DNA of 64,000 bases, taken from Botryosphaeria dothidea. Lineage: Eukaryota; Ascomycota; Dothideomycetes; Botryosphaeriales; Botryosphaeriaceae. The notes below the pieces were generated by a model. That model did not search any database and had not been told where the DNA came from. It was given only the letters and a program-made list of their open reading frames with translations. Numbering within the stretch: the first letter of the stretch is position 1; the number at the start of each line of letters is the position of its first letter. Positions 10,857 through 22,064 of this stretch are shown in pieces. The stretch lies in contig WWBZ02000051.1 in NCBI GenBank assembly GCA_011503125.2, positions 1,054,001-1,118,000 on the forward strand, in the 5' to 3' direction. Position numbers and translations under genes: made by a program.

Positions 10857-11938
10857 CTACAAGTTCGCCAGGGGATCGTAGCCATCCGCCTCAGGCTTGT
10901 CAGGGAATCCAAGCTTGACACCGAAGGCGGGGTAGACGAATCTCGTGATGCCCTTCTTCTTGTGGATCTCCTCCAACGCAGCAAGGTCTCCGCTATCGAA
11001 CTTAACGATCTTCTTGTTCTCGTCTATCCTGGAGGGGTTGACGGACTTGGCGAGCACAGAGCTTCCGCGCGCAACTGGGATAAATTCGTCAGTTTAACCG
11101 GCCTCATTGGCGGAAAATCATCCTCGCGCTTCGGTCTTAGACTCACCGTGATAGCTCAGCAGGATGTTGCCAGGGCCGACGCTGTACTTCTTGGCAAGCT
11201 CCTGGACGCCCTCCTCCTTGAACATGGGGCTGCCAGTGCTGCCGAAGGGGCTGTAGGCAGTGATGTGGATACCCTTGGACTTGCAGAAGTCGACAATCTC
11301 CTGCTGCGGCAGATACGGGTGGTTCTCAATCTGGTTGGCAGCAGGAACGATCTTGGCGTCCTTGAGGAGACGCTCCAGGAAGGGAACAGAGAAGTTGGCG
11401 ACACCAATGGCCTTGGCCTTGCCGGTGGCGGGCAGCTTCTCAAGTTCCTTCCAGGTCTGGAGGAAGGACCACGACTTGTCGAGGTCGCGGGAGCCGTCAG
11501 CAAGCTTGGGGATAGTGGGGTGGTTGCCTGCGAATCGGTCAATTGCTATCCCAATGAGCAATGAAGCTGCTTATCAGGCGGCATACCCTTGGGATTCATG
11601 GGCACTGGCCAGTGCATCAAGTACAGGTCGATGTAGTCCAGGCCGAGGCGGCTCAAGCTCTCGTTGAGGTTCTCCTCGACGCGCGAGTGGAAGGTGCACC
11701 AGAGCTTGGTGGTGACGAAGATGTCCTCGCGCTTCACAATGCCCGCGGCGAAGGCCTCCTTGAAGGCCTCGCCAACCTCGCCCTCATTGCCGTACATGTA
11801 GGCGCAGTCAATGTGGCGGTAGCCCGACTTGAGCGCGTGGGCGACGGCGGCCTTGACCTGGCCGGGCTCGGACTGCCAGGTGCCCAGGCCAAGGGCGGGG
11901 ATGGTGGCGCCGGTGTTGAGGGGGAGAGGAGTGTTCAT
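10857..11938 (-). CDS. Aldo-keto reductase, candidate D-glucuronate/aldehyde reductase
   Basis: NADPH-dependent carbonyl reductase of the AKR superfamily. Three exons, 11938-11587, 11527-11147 and 11074-10857, give 316 residues, the usual AKR length. The tetrad is visible: Asp and Tyr in [10 protein letters not shown], Lys in TTKLW and His in LMHWP. The cofactor region follows the AYSPFGS motif. I chose the ATG that gives [10 protein letters not shown], matching family starts; another in-frame ATG at 12007 would add 23 residues. It lies divergent to inositol oxygenase across 1.1 kb. Reduction of D-glucuronate to L-gulonate is inferred from that pairing; glycerol-type substrates remain possible. 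The C-terminus is LANL, resembling the catalase-type peroxisomal signal (KANL). Confidence 0.9.
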
Positions 11939-13052
11939 GGTGGGCTGGGGATCGAGGATGCTGGAGGGAGTAGACTTGAGGATGAAGTTGCAGAGAGAAG
12001 GGTTCATGACAGGAAAAGAGATGGCGTGCTTGCTGTTTTTACTCAGGGCTCGCAAGTCAACAGCTTGCCTTGTCAACCCCACCTCTCCGCGCAATTACAG
12101 TCAAACGCCGATGACGCCACAGCCCTGGCGGGGCAGACGTCGGCCGTCGGTGCTTTCGTCGGCGAGCGAGAACACGTGCGCCAGAGCAGCCGTAACGCCA
12201 GCAGTGCTCAGGGCAAATTGCCGTGAGTCTTGGAGGGAAGAGGTCACTTCCGGCGCGGCTAACCCAATGACATTCGCAGCGCGACCTGTTTTCCACGCGG
12301 GGACGGCCGATGGACCGCGCCGCGCTCGTCGAAGCCCCCGTTGAGCCTCACGGGGCGCCGTCGACTGCCGCAACGTCCCTCGATCCGTTCAGGTAGGCCA
12401 AAGCGGATTCCTTGTCTCGACAACTTCGACCGCGCCCGAGCAGAGAAGGCGCTCCTCACGTGCGCCGAGCTGCGTAATCGCGGCCTTCCAGAAGGACTCC
12501 GCGCCAAGCAGATCTCCGGGGCAGGCGCCTCCAGCTTTCTCCGCGCTAGCGAAAGATGGTTTCCGAGACCCTCCTTCCCCGCTGACATCAACAGCTTGCC
12601 TTTTTCAGACTGTGTAACCTGATACTCAGGCCGTCCGGGCCAAACTTGCCTTCGCCATTCTCTAGGTGGAGCAGGATGCCGCAGCCGCTGTGGGGACTCT
12701 GAGATGAGCCTACCACAGCTGCTGCGTTTCTCCTGCCGTCAGATTGTGGGGAGAAAGCTGTTTGTGGAGAGCGCTGCTGGGAACTTAGTTTCCAGCGGGC
12801 CTCTCGTCATGGATTCCGGAGCGGCCCTGGCCCAGGCCTTCCGCCGTTTGCCATTGCCTCTCAGTGTCTAAGGTACCTCTGTCGCTTGATGTAGTTTGAT
12901 ATTTAACCACCTCTGCCACCAAGACCATCCTTCCCATCTTCACTCATCACACCTCATCCTCTCAATACAAAGCCAGTCTCTTGTTCTCTTCAATAGTACA
13001 TCAGAGACCTTCAGTTTTTGTCACAGTCACACTCCAATCCATTATCCTCAAA
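11939..13052. promoter_or_regulatory. Shared divergent promoter of aldo-keto reductase and inositol oxygenase
   Basis: 1.1 kb between two divergently transcribed genes of the proposed inositol/glucuronate cluster. GC-rich in the middle (12100-12600), then a pyrimidine-rich stretch before the oxygenase ATG. No gene is supported. I could not identify a specific regulator site. Confidence 0.5.
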
Positions 13053-14096
13053 ATGGCCCCCATCGCCATCGACAACGCCGCCGCCGCTGGCGCTGTCCCT
13101 ACCAAGGAGACCTTCGACAAGTCCCGTGACGGCCTTGCCCTCGAGCAGACCACCGACGACATTGAGGCCGTCAACATCCTTCGCGACAACCTGAAGAAGC
13201 AGGGCTACAGCCAGGAGGAGGTCGACATCTACACCCAGTCCAAGTTCGACGCCGAGAAGGACAAGACCCAGTTCCGCCAGTACGAGGAGGCTTGCGATCG
13301 CGTCAAGAACTTCTACCGCGAGCAGCACGAGAAGCAGACCGTTGCCTACAACATCAAGGCCCGCAATGACTTCAAGGCCAAGACCCGTGCTGAGATGACC
13401 GTCTGGGAGGCCATTGAGAAGCTCAACACCCTCATCGACGAGTCCGACCCCGACACCTCGCTCTCCCAGATTGAGCACCTTCTCCAGACCGCCGAGGCCA
13501 TCCGCCGTGATGGTAAGCCCCGCTGGATGCAGCTCACTGGTCTCATCCACGACCTTGGCAAGCTTCTCTTCTTCTTCGATGCTCGTGGCCAGTGGGACGT
13601 TGTTGGTGACACTTTCCCCGTCGGCTGCGCCTTCGACGAGCGCATCATCTACCCCGACACCTTCAAGGGCAACCCCGACTACGGCCACGAGATCTACGGC
13701 GACAAGTACGGCATCTACACTCCTGGCTGCGGTCTCGACAACGTCATGCTCTCCTGGGGCCACGACGAGTACCTCTACCACATCGCCAAGGAGCAGTCCA
13801 CTCTGCCCGATGAGGCTCTCGCCATGATCCGCTACCACTCCTTCTACCCCTGGCACAGGGAGGGCGCCTACGACTGGATGATGGACGAGAAGGACAAGAA
13901 GATGCTCGAGGCCGTCAAGGCTTTCAACCCATATGACCTGTACTCCAAGAGCGACGATATGCCCAGCGTCGAGCAGCTCAAGGTACGTGATAATCACTCT
14001 AAACTTCGTGCAAAAACAGTTGCTAACAGCCACCTGCAGGAATATTACCAGGAACTCATTGACGAGTACTTCCCTAACAAGGTTATCAAGTGGTAA
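13053..14096 (+). CDS. MIOX: Myo-inositol oxygenase
   Basis: Di-iron oxygenase cleaving myo-inositol to D-glucuronate with O2. Two exons, 13053-13982 and 14040-14096, with a gtacgt...ctgcag intron, give 328 residues. The HD-type iron ligands are visible: HDLGK, YGHEIYG, SWGHDEYLYH, RYHSFYPWH and the Asp in FNPYDLYSKSD. It ends EYFPNKVIKW. The start I chose follows ctcaaaATGgcc and gives MAPIAIDN; an upstream in-frame ATG at 12981 would add 24 residues but lies inside the pyrimidine-rich leader. Codon usage is strongly C-ended, suggesting high expression. This enzyme anchors the interpretation of its oxidoreductase neighbours. Confidence 0.96.
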   Translation: MAPIAIDNAAAAGAVPTKETFDKSRDGLALEQTTDDIEAVNILRDNLKKQGYSQEEVDIYTQSKFDAEKDKTQFRQYEEACDRVKNFYREQHEKQTVAYNIKARNDFKAKTRAEMTVWEAIEKLNTLIDESDPDTSLSQIEHLLQTAEAIRRDGKPRWMQLTGLIHDLGKLLFFFDARGQWDVVGDTFPVGCAFDERIIYPDTFKGNPDYGHEIYGDKYGIYTPGCGLDNVMLSWGHDEYLYHIAKEQSTLPDEALAMIRYHSFYPWHREGAYDWMMDEKDKKMLEAVKAFNPYDLYSKSDDMPSVEQLKVRDNHSKLRAKTVANSHLQEYYQELIDEYFPNKVIKW

Positions 14097-15992
14097 ATCC
14101 ATTGCAATAGAGGTCCTGGACACGATGATGATGCATTGAGCGATTCTTATAATTTTCTGGCGTTTTGGATGGATTTGATTGTCACGAGTACCCTGCTGCA
14201 GAAACCACAAGCAGCCAGTTGTGATAGACATGCACAATGAATAAACTATGAGCGTCGAGAGGCGCCTTCTCACTTCAAACCAAATCTTCATCAATAATCG
14301 TGCTCGCTCTCAGAGACATGCTACGTAATGAGTCCTCAACATATTGCGCTCGGGCTGTATCAATATTGAGTCTAGTTGCCTCGATCCTAAGTCTTGGCTG
14401 TCTTTCAGAATTGCCGTCGAGAGACGGGTAGCCCGGTCCTGACCCTACTTCATATAGTGTACTCGTAGGGGTTTCCCTCTTTCGTCTCGATCTCGGGCGT
14501 CAAGTCCGGCCTTACCCTAAACACTATACTCGTCATGTAATCCAGTACTACCGGCAGCGGTTGTCAGTCCCGCACCATGCAACGTATCACACAAGACGTC
14601 CCGGAATCCGCACTCCGCACTCTAGCAAGCGATCACCGCAGCATGCGGGTTGCATGCTGCGACACCTGCCAAACCCCCTAAACCATACAGCAGCACTGCA
14701 TTATCGGAAGCCTTCGGTGCAACGTTGACTACTGCGTGACGCACGTCTCTCTGCTCCGCAAACCAACATCCGCACCGCCCTTTGTTTCGACCTTTTGCCG
14801 AACGCACCTATGGCGTCGCACAGCATTTTCCACACACGCACACCCCCCCAAAGTCCCCACATCAAGCATGCAAGGCTAGCCCCACCTGCACGCGCAAAGG
14901 AGAGACGGTTCTGCAGCAGCGCAGCGACGCTGCACGCTTACATCACACCTTTCCCCATCCGCCATACACCAAAAAAGCTCCCAGTCATTTTGCCACCAGG
15001 GTGAATACATTCGCCACCACCGGTGAAAAAAAAAAATACCAGGGACTCTGCATCGTACCATCTTTTTTTTTGGCTCCGAAGTACCTCCTCGAACGTCATC
15101 TGCCGAAGACTCCGATTCTTCTTTTTGCCAACGGTTACGGCGCGAGTCAGCCAATCCGAAGATGGCAAAGCGGAATCTGGGTCCCGGAGGGTAGGAATGC
15201 GTGCGGATCACAGATCGCGCTTGCGCAAGCCAAGCGAACGAAAACAGGGTCTCTGATAGAAAATTGCATGAAGGCGGATCCAATGGGAGAATTGCCGGCC
15301 GGCCCGACCACTGATTGCTCTGTCCTTGCGAGGGTTCGCATTTCATGTGCAGTCCTACTAGAAAGTGAAATCAGTTCGAGGTCATCAATCGCCGGGTCGG
15401 TTAGGGGCGGATGGAGGCGGTAGCAGGCGAAGGTTGCCTCTTTCGGGCCGTCGGGCTGTGGGAGCGTCGAATTAGGTAGGTTTGGCGCGAGACGGTCTAG
15501 ACCCCGGGAGGGCTGAGGGTAGTGTCTGTCTTTTGTTTGCAGCAAGTCAGTTTGCGGGGGAAGGGAAGGACGGAAAGGGAAGGATTGGCCTTGAGTTCTG
15601 AGGAAGGTTGGCTTACCTGGACGTCCATGGAGAAAGATGCCTCAGAGGGAAAGCGGAGTTGCTTGCTCCCTCAATAATAGCGGCAAGAGAAGTCTTACCC
15701 CAGAATTTTGAGAAGCGCCGAGGTGTGAAAGAGGGGTGAAGATCTGGGGAGGGAGTTGACTCCGCGATCCACACGTGATAGCGCGTCTACCCGAAGACAC
15801 GACTGAAAGACATCAAGGTGGAAGAATAGGAAGTAGTCAATAAACGATGATTGGAAAATCGGACAAGACTTGGGAAGCAAAAAAATTAAATGGAAATTAT
15901 CTATCCAAGGTGAAGGCGTCTCCAATCCTCGTCCAAACTTTCGTCCCTCCTCTTTTCTATGTCTACTCCTTCCGTCTCCCTCAAGTTCTACT
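14097..15992. other. Intergenic, 1.9 kb
   Basis: Between the oxygenase and the leftward SDR; it should hold the two 3' UTRs. Open frames at 14780-15550 on both strands have no domain, signal peptide or splice support. There are short A and T homopolymers near 15026-15034 and 15063-15071. I see no gene. Confidence 0.45.
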
Positions 15993-16956
15993 TTACCTGC
16001 CCATCCAACCGCCGTCAACAGTCAGTACCTCACCCCCAACGTATCCTGCTGCTCTCGATGCCAGGAACACAACGGCACCCTTGAAGTCTTCCGGAGAGCC
16101 CCACCTGCCTGCGGGAATGCGCGCCAGAATGCTGTCCGCACGGTTCTTGTCGTTGATCAGCGCTGTGTTCATCTCGGTCGCGATGTAGCCCGGCGCGATA
16201 GCGTTGACGGCGATGCCCTTGCTTGACCACTCGTTGCTGAGCGCCTTGGTCAGCTGCGCCACGCCGCCCTTGCTGGCCGCATACGCGGGCACGGTGATGC
16301 CGCCCTGGAAGGAGAGCAGCGACGCGACGTTGATGATGGCGCCACGGCGGCCAGTTGAGTCGGTTTCGCGCGCGAGCATGTGGGCGCCGACATCGCGGCA
16401 AAGGGTGAAGACGGTGTTCAGGTTGACCTGTAGCACGGCGTGCCAGTCCTCGTCGGGGAACTGGTGTGCCGGGTGGCGCTTCTGGATGCCGGCGCAGTTG
16501 AGGAGGATGTCGATCTTGTGGCCGTCGCCGGTGATATTGGGAGTGAGTGCTGCGACGGATTTGGCGTCGCTCAGGTCCGCGGTGTAGATGGTGGCTTTCC
16601 GGCCGAGAGCCTCGATCTGTGACTTGGTTGCGGTGTTGGAGGTGTCACGCTGGGGACTGTCAGTCACGGTCCTGTCAGGCAAGCTTGAGTAGTACGCAAT
16701 CCTCGCGGAGACTCAAGCTGTCGCGTGTTCGCCTCACCTGAACCAGGAGGATGTCGGCGCCAGCCTCGGCCAATGCCACGGCCATTGACTGACCAATTCC
16801 ACGGGTACCGCCGGTGACGAGGGCGGTCTGGCCCTCGAGGGAGAAGAGCTTCTGGACCGAGGTCATGTTGGGTTGAGATGGTGAAGAGGAGGAAGCGGGA
16901 GAGATTGCTGAGGGAGAAAGTTGCTGTCTGAGCTTAGACAGACGCTGCTGGGCCAT
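15993..16956 (-). CDS. KduD-like short-chain dehydrogenase (keto-gluconate type)
   Basis: Classical SDR in two exons, 16956-16738 and 16649-15993, with a gtgagg...cccag intron; 291 residues from the first ATG. It has TGGTRGIG, the NCAGI motif, an active-site Ser in [11 protein letters not shown] and catalytic YAASKGG. The downstream blocks [23 protein letters not shown] and VDGGWMGR are characteristic of 2-keto-3-deoxygluconate/gluconate 5-dehydrogenases. A second start at 16866 (MTSVQKLF) gives 261 residues. The extra 30 residues contain RLSKLRQQL, which fits the relaxed peroxisomal PTS2 pattern. Fungal glucuronate breakdown includes an SDR that reduces 5-keto-gluconate, and that role fits here by context. 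Divergent to the polyol dehydrogenase. Confidence 0.9.
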
Positions 16957-17457
16957 GCGGACAATATGAAGAATTCGGGAAAGCTCGTGGCGCGAGGACC
17001 GGGCGTCGGAGAAGGTTTGCCATAATTATTTGGCGCAAAGCAGGTCGACTGGGAGAGGTCGTGGCATGACGCGCGGGGCAGCCGACGGGCGCGTGGGGCT
17101 GCGAACGCGGGGCCTTCGGCCTTTGAGTCAGTTGCCGACGCGGACTCTTTCCCGCCTCCACACTTGCTCGCATCCTCGCCCTGCCGTCATTGGGCCGCAT
17201 CCCTGTCGGCAGTCGGAGAGCTCCCTGGCCCTAGGGTATAGCTTTCCGTACGCCGCGTCTTCCCCGCGGCATGTTTTCTCTCGCGACGGATTCCCTCATA
17301 TGCCTGACCATTCCTCCAGTCATCCGCTTTCTCGACAGCTCCACAGTTCTCTTCTCCTCGGCCTCTCTCACCACTCCTCCTTCTCACCCTCTCACCCTCC
17401 AATTGTCTTTCTGACACCCCCAGAATCTAGCTGGTCAAAGATACACCTTCAGTCACA
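16957..17457. promoter_or_regulatory. Shared divergent promoter of SDR and polyol dehydrogenase
   Basis: 500 bases between two divergent cluster genes. GC-rich near the SDR end. The right half (17310-17430) is a long pyrimidine-rich tract (ctctc/ctcacc runs) leading to the dehydrogenase ATG, typical of fungal core promoters. No gene supported. Confidence 0.6.
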
Positions 17458-18836
17458 ATGTGTGGCGGCCCCATTCGCGCCTCAGTGCTTCACGGCGCAA
17501 AAGACCTCAGAATCGTGAGCTCACACGACCAATCTGTCCTCGCATTTCCTAATTGCTGCCCAGGAAAACCGTGACCTTACTGCGCCTGCGCCCAATGAGC
17601 TCCAGGTCGCGGTGAGAGCAACCGGCCTCTGCGGCTCGGACCTGCACTACTACAACCACTACCGCAATGGCGACATCATCGTGAAAGAGCCAATGTCTCT
17701 GGGTCACGAGTCTGCGGGCGTGGTTGTGGCGGTGGGCTCCGACGCGCAAGCAAACTTTAAGGTTGGAGACAAGGTTGCCCTCGAGGTCGGTCAGCCGTGC
17801 GGCGAGTGCGAGAGGTGTAAGGAGGGCAGATACAACATCTGCAAGGGCATGAAGTTCAGGAGCTCTGCAAAGGCTTTCCCGCACGTTCAGGGCACTCTTC
17901 AGGATAGGATCAACCACCCGGCTGCGTGGTGCCACAAGTGAGTTGGCAAGCATCGAACTGATACAGACCTATGAGACTGATGTGAAATGAAAGGCTCCCC
18001 GACGACCTCTCTCTTGACCTGGGTGCGCTTCTCGAGCCGCTCGGTGTTGCAATTCACGCCACTCGCCGTGCCCAGCTTCCCCCGCTCAGCAACGTGCTGG
18101 TCTTCGGTGCAGGCGCAGTTGGTCTGCTTGTTGCTGGCATGGCAAGGATTTCTGGCGCCGGAAATGTCATCATTGCCGACATTGACGAAGGCCGCGTGAA
18201 CTTCGCCGTCAACAATGGTTTCGCACACGCCGGCTACACCGTTCCGCTCAAGCGTGGTCAGACCATCGAAGAGAACCTTGAGATCGCACGTGAGACGGCC
18301 GCAGCGATTGGCAAGGTGAAGAAGACCACCGGAGACGAGTTTGGCGAGGTTGATGCGGTGTTCGAGTGCACTGGTGTGCCGTCTTGCCTGCAGGCTAGCA
18401 TCTACGTTTGTCTTTCCAATTACTACTTCCAGAGGAGCTGTAGCTAACAAAAATCCCAGGCAACTCGCCCTGGCGGCCGCGTGCTTCTCATTGGCATGGG
18501 CCACCCCATTCAAACCCTTCCTATCTCGGCGGCAGCGCTTCGCGAGGTTGACATTGTCGGTGTCTTCCGCTACGCGAACACCTACCCGACTGGCATTGAG
18601 GTCGTGTCAAAGCAGCCCGGTCCAGACTACCCCGACTTTTCGAAGCTGGTAACGCACCGGTACAAGGGTCTTGACTCTATCCCAGAGGCATTTGAGATGG
18701 CGGCTAAGACGAAGGATGCTGCGGGCAAGTTGGTGCTGAAGGTCGTGGTTGAGATGAACGATGAGCTACGGTAAGTTGTGAAGCTGCTGGTATCCGCCCG
18801 CTGGATACTAACAGAAACTTGAGCCCCAGACTGTGA
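17458..18836 (+). CDS. Zinc-dependent polyol dehydrogenase (sorbitol/L-idonate dehydrogenase-like)
   Basis: Medium-chain alcohol dehydrogenase. Exons: 17458-17514, 17564-17937, 17994-18415, 18460-18770, then a tiny last exon at 18830-18836 (or 18815-18836). Catalytic zinc ligands sit in GLCGSDLH and GHESAG. Four structural-zinc Cys are in PCGECERCKEGRYNIC, and the NAD motif is GAGAVG. The intron between exons 3 and 4 has an unusual gtttgt donor. The last intron has a perfect gtaagt donor and two in-frame acceptors 15 bases apart: products end SPRL or ELRL, while intron retention ends ELR at 18774. Sorbitol, xylitol and L-idonate dehydrogenases cannot be separated by eye; L-idonate 5-dehydrogenase fits the cluster. 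Confidence 0.9.
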
Positions 18837-20241
18837 GAAGAAAGTCCTAGAATGATTTTGCATGCATGTATGGCGTTGGTCGGGGCTTGTTGAGTAATAT
18901 TGCATAGTGCGGGGTGTGCTGTGGAAAGCTCTTTTTTTAATTTTTTTTAGATGGTCAGCTTGAAAAGTAGCTTCCGAATAAAGTCTTTACAACACGGTCA
19001 ACAATCTCGAAAGAATTTCCGCACAGCAAGATAATCAGCTGGAGTTAAACGGAGTTAATAAAACGACGAGTTGACCGCCATTAATTAACAAGCGATCCAT
19101 AAGTGAATGGCATGGCCGACTCCGGGCACGCATAGAGTTGTAGAATCTGAAATCAGATTGCAACGCGTTGCTTACGGTGCGATTTAGACTGAAATGCGCG
19201 GGCGGATAAATGGCCAGACAATTTTATTGAGGGTGGATCATGTGGACTGCAGAACAGACGCATTGGTCCGGATTAGGAAGTGCACGATAATTTTTTGAGG
19301 AGTCAGATGCGTCCAGACGAGGATCGCGCATCCGGGGCTCGGCTATGACTGCAGCCCCTTTCCGTTCCCCATGGAGAAAGTCGGGAACAGTCTGGAGACT
19401 CGTCCGGGGCGCCACGTCGACTCGCAGAGGTCAGGGACTGCACCGCGGCGGGGTTAAGCGTTCAGGCGGCGTGCAGGGCGTTGGAGATGGCGGGGTGGTG
19501 GTGAGCGGCAGTTTGCGTCAGCGGGGGCCGGATAAGGCAGGAATACGGGTAGGCCTGCCCCAGCAAGGGCTGTCGAGCGTAGTGGGAATGAGATTCCGAG
19601 GCGGAAACGCATGGCGCAAGGCGTGGCAGCCAGCAGCAGAGCGTAAACCATCTTCTGTCGAGCGTAAACCTACTGCGGAGAGCGGGTGGGCGCGAGCACA
19701 GAGGGAAGGAGTTTCCGGGTGGGACCCTTGGGGCTCTGGTCAGGCACGGCCTCCAATCAAGCCAGGGATCGGTGGGGCTCCCGCCGGGCGGTGAGTCGTG
19801 CATCCCTGCCAAAATGTGTGGGGAGCCGGCAGAATGAGCGCTGCTAGCAGGTTTGCGCCTCCACGAGAGCTGTCTCGCCGTGCCCGCCAACCCCCGCGAG
19901 CTCCCAGAGACGCCGATATAAGCTGCACCCGCTCGCTGTCTGCTCCTCCGTCTCCTCAGCATCTCTTCTCTCCACCTCCTCGCTCCCACATCACCCTCCG
20001 AAGGTCGGACAAGCTCCGCCTCACCTCACTTTTCTGTACGTCTCTACCTGATACATCTGCCGCCCGTCCTGCATGCATTGCTGATCTGACCTGCTGTCCT
20101 AGATCGTGCACGATACCGCTACGCAGCTTGTATAGCCTCCCTCCCGAAACCCTCTTCGTCTTCTCGCTACCCGCCCATCGAAGCTCTCCGCGGCTTGATC
20201 TCCGTCACCTCCTTTACTGCCTCTACCACAAACACATCACA
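18837..20241. promoter_or_regulatory. 1.4-kb upstream region of the MocA-family dehydrogenase
   Basis: AT-rich near 18930-19200 with several homopolymers, then GC-rich to 19900. A pyrimidine-rich tract at 19935-20010 marks the probable core promoter and transcript start. No gene supported, although the 5' leader is openly readable in some frames. Confidence 0.5.
20036..20102 (+). other. Possible 5' UTR intron
   Basis: A gtacgt donor at 20036, a ctgac branch-like element and a cctag acceptor ending at 20102 outline a 67-base intron in the leader of the MocA-family gene, after the pyrimidine-rich tract. No transcript evidence; splice signals only. Confidence 0.4.
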
Positions 20242-21366
20242 ATGGCCCCTCCCAAGCTTAACGTTGCCATCTCCGGCCTCGGCCGCATGGGCGCTCGCCA
20301 CGCCTTGAACTTTTTCACCCGCACTCCTCGCGCCAACGTCGTGGCAGCTTTCACGCCCGAGCCCAAGGAAGCCGCCTGGGCTGCCGAGCACCTGCCCGAG
20401 GTCAAGATCTACAACAACTACGACGAGATGCTGAAGCACCCCGGCCTTGAGGCTGTCGTTGTCGCGACTGTCACCACTGCCCACGCCGAGCAGGCTATCA
20501 AGGCCATCGAGGCCAACAAGCACGTGCTGTGCGAGAAGCCGCTCAGCACCAGCGTTGAGATCGTGAGTACTCCATTTGACTGGCATTGGGTCAATTGAGA
20601 ACAAGCAGCTAACAAGCATCCGTAGTCGCAATCCGTCGTTGACGCCGCCGCTAAGAAGCCTCACCTGAAGGTCATGTGCGGTTTCTCCCGCCGCTTCGAC
20701 AGCAGCTACCGCGACGCATTCCAGCGTATGCAAGCCGGTAGCATTGGCAAGCCCGCCGTCTTCCGCAGTCAGACCTGCGACAAGCTCGACCCCTCCGGAT
20801 TCTTCGTCGAGTACGCCCAGTTCTCCGGCGGTATCTTCGTCGACTGCAACATCCACGACATCGACCTGTCTCTGTGGTACTTCGGCCAGGACTCCAAGGT
20901 CAAGTCCGTCATCGCCTTGGGTATCACCGCCGTCTCCCCCGAGCTCGCCAAGTACGGCGATGTCGACAACGGTGTCGGTGTCGTTGAGTTCTACGACGGC
21001 AAGATCGCCCACTTCTACTCTTCCCGTATGATGGCTGCCGGCCAGCACGACATGTCCGAGATCATCGGCACCAACGGCAAGCTCGTCGTCAACGCCAACC
21101 CGCAAGGCACCCTCGTCGAGATGCACGAGCCCAATGGCGTCCGTCGCGAGATCCCCGAGCACTACTACGGCCGCTTCGAATACGCCTTCGTCACCGAGGC
21201 CAACGAGTTCACCGCCGCCTGCCTCGACAACACCGAGCTGCCCTTCAAGCTGGATGGTGCCGTCCAGGCCGTTCGCATCGGCTGCGCTCTCCAGGAGAGT
21301 CTGCGCTCCGGCAAGAAGATCTGGTTCGACGAGCAGGGCAACCGTGTCGAGCGTGCCTCGCTCTAA
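20242..21366 (+). CDS. Inositol 2-dehydrogenase-like oxidoreductase (Gfo/Idh/MocA)
   Basis: NAD(P)-dependent sugar/cyclitol dehydrogenase. Two exons, 20242-20562 and 20626-21366, with gtgagt donor and cgtag acceptor, give 353 residues. The Rossmann motif is near the N-terminus (ISGLGRMGARHA). The family's EKPLST motif (catalytic Lys) closes exon 1. Exon 2 has GFSRRFDSSYRDA and the metal-free catalytic block DCNIHDIDLSLWYFG, as in bacterial IolG. Oxidation of myo-inositol to 2-keto-myo-inositol is the family's typical reaction and fits the nearby inositol oxygenase, but other sugars are possible. The C-terminus is RASL. Very C-ended codon usage suggests high expression. Confidence 0.92.
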
Positions 21367-22064
21367 ACATTTAATATCTCATCATTTACGCTTGGAACGA
21401 TTTGCTGATGCAGGCACTACTTGACTGCACGACCTTTTCAAGTACCTCTGGGCATTTGCCCCTTCTTTGGAAGACCAAAATCCGGGTTTCGCGTTCTGGC
21501 AGGCGTTTTGAATTAGGTTATAGAGTATTGTTACGACAGGCGGATCTAGTGTCAAGGACATAGTCATGATCTTTTTTTCTTGTTCCTCTTTCCGGCCTCC
21601 GTAGAAGGTGGGTATAGAGCCCAGGCAGAATTAGCCTGGCGGTACATCCCCGTAGAGAGAGAAAATCAGGATGTCTTTACCTTGTCAACATTCGTTGGGC
21701 CTTGCTATGACGTGGTGTGGTGATATGCTACTAGGCTTGGACAAGTATTGGGCGGGCTGCAGACTGGAAGTCAGCTGACACTGGACAGGTCAATCTGAAT
21801 CCTTTGACCACAACAATCCACCCACCCTTGGGAGGAGAAATGCCGATATCAAGTCTTAACATATACAAGCTGTAGGGTTAAGCACGCCATGCTGCCTCTC
21901 TGACTCATACCCTTCCCAAACCTTCCTCGTCTCAAACCTTGCCTGTATTTACAATTTTCAAAGCTCTGTCTCCGTCTAATCTTTAATGCTCCCTACCTTT
22001 TTCTTTGCTCCCCTACAATACAGTAAAATACAAGGAGAAGAAGAAAAAGAACAAACCCGAAACC
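21367..22064. other. Intergenic
   Basis: About 700 bases holding the 3' end of the MocA gene and the promoter of the HAD gene. No gene or repeat seen. Confidence 0.5.

Noticed and set aside
13011..14294. 427-codon frame antisense to inositol oxygenase
   Set aside because: It mirrors the C-ended codons of a clearly real gene and is Val/Leu/Gly-rich without any motif.
20167..21162. 331-codon frame antisense to the MocA-family gene
   Set aside because: Shadow frame rich in Val, Leu, Gly and Asp, as expected from reading GC-rich coding sequence backwards.
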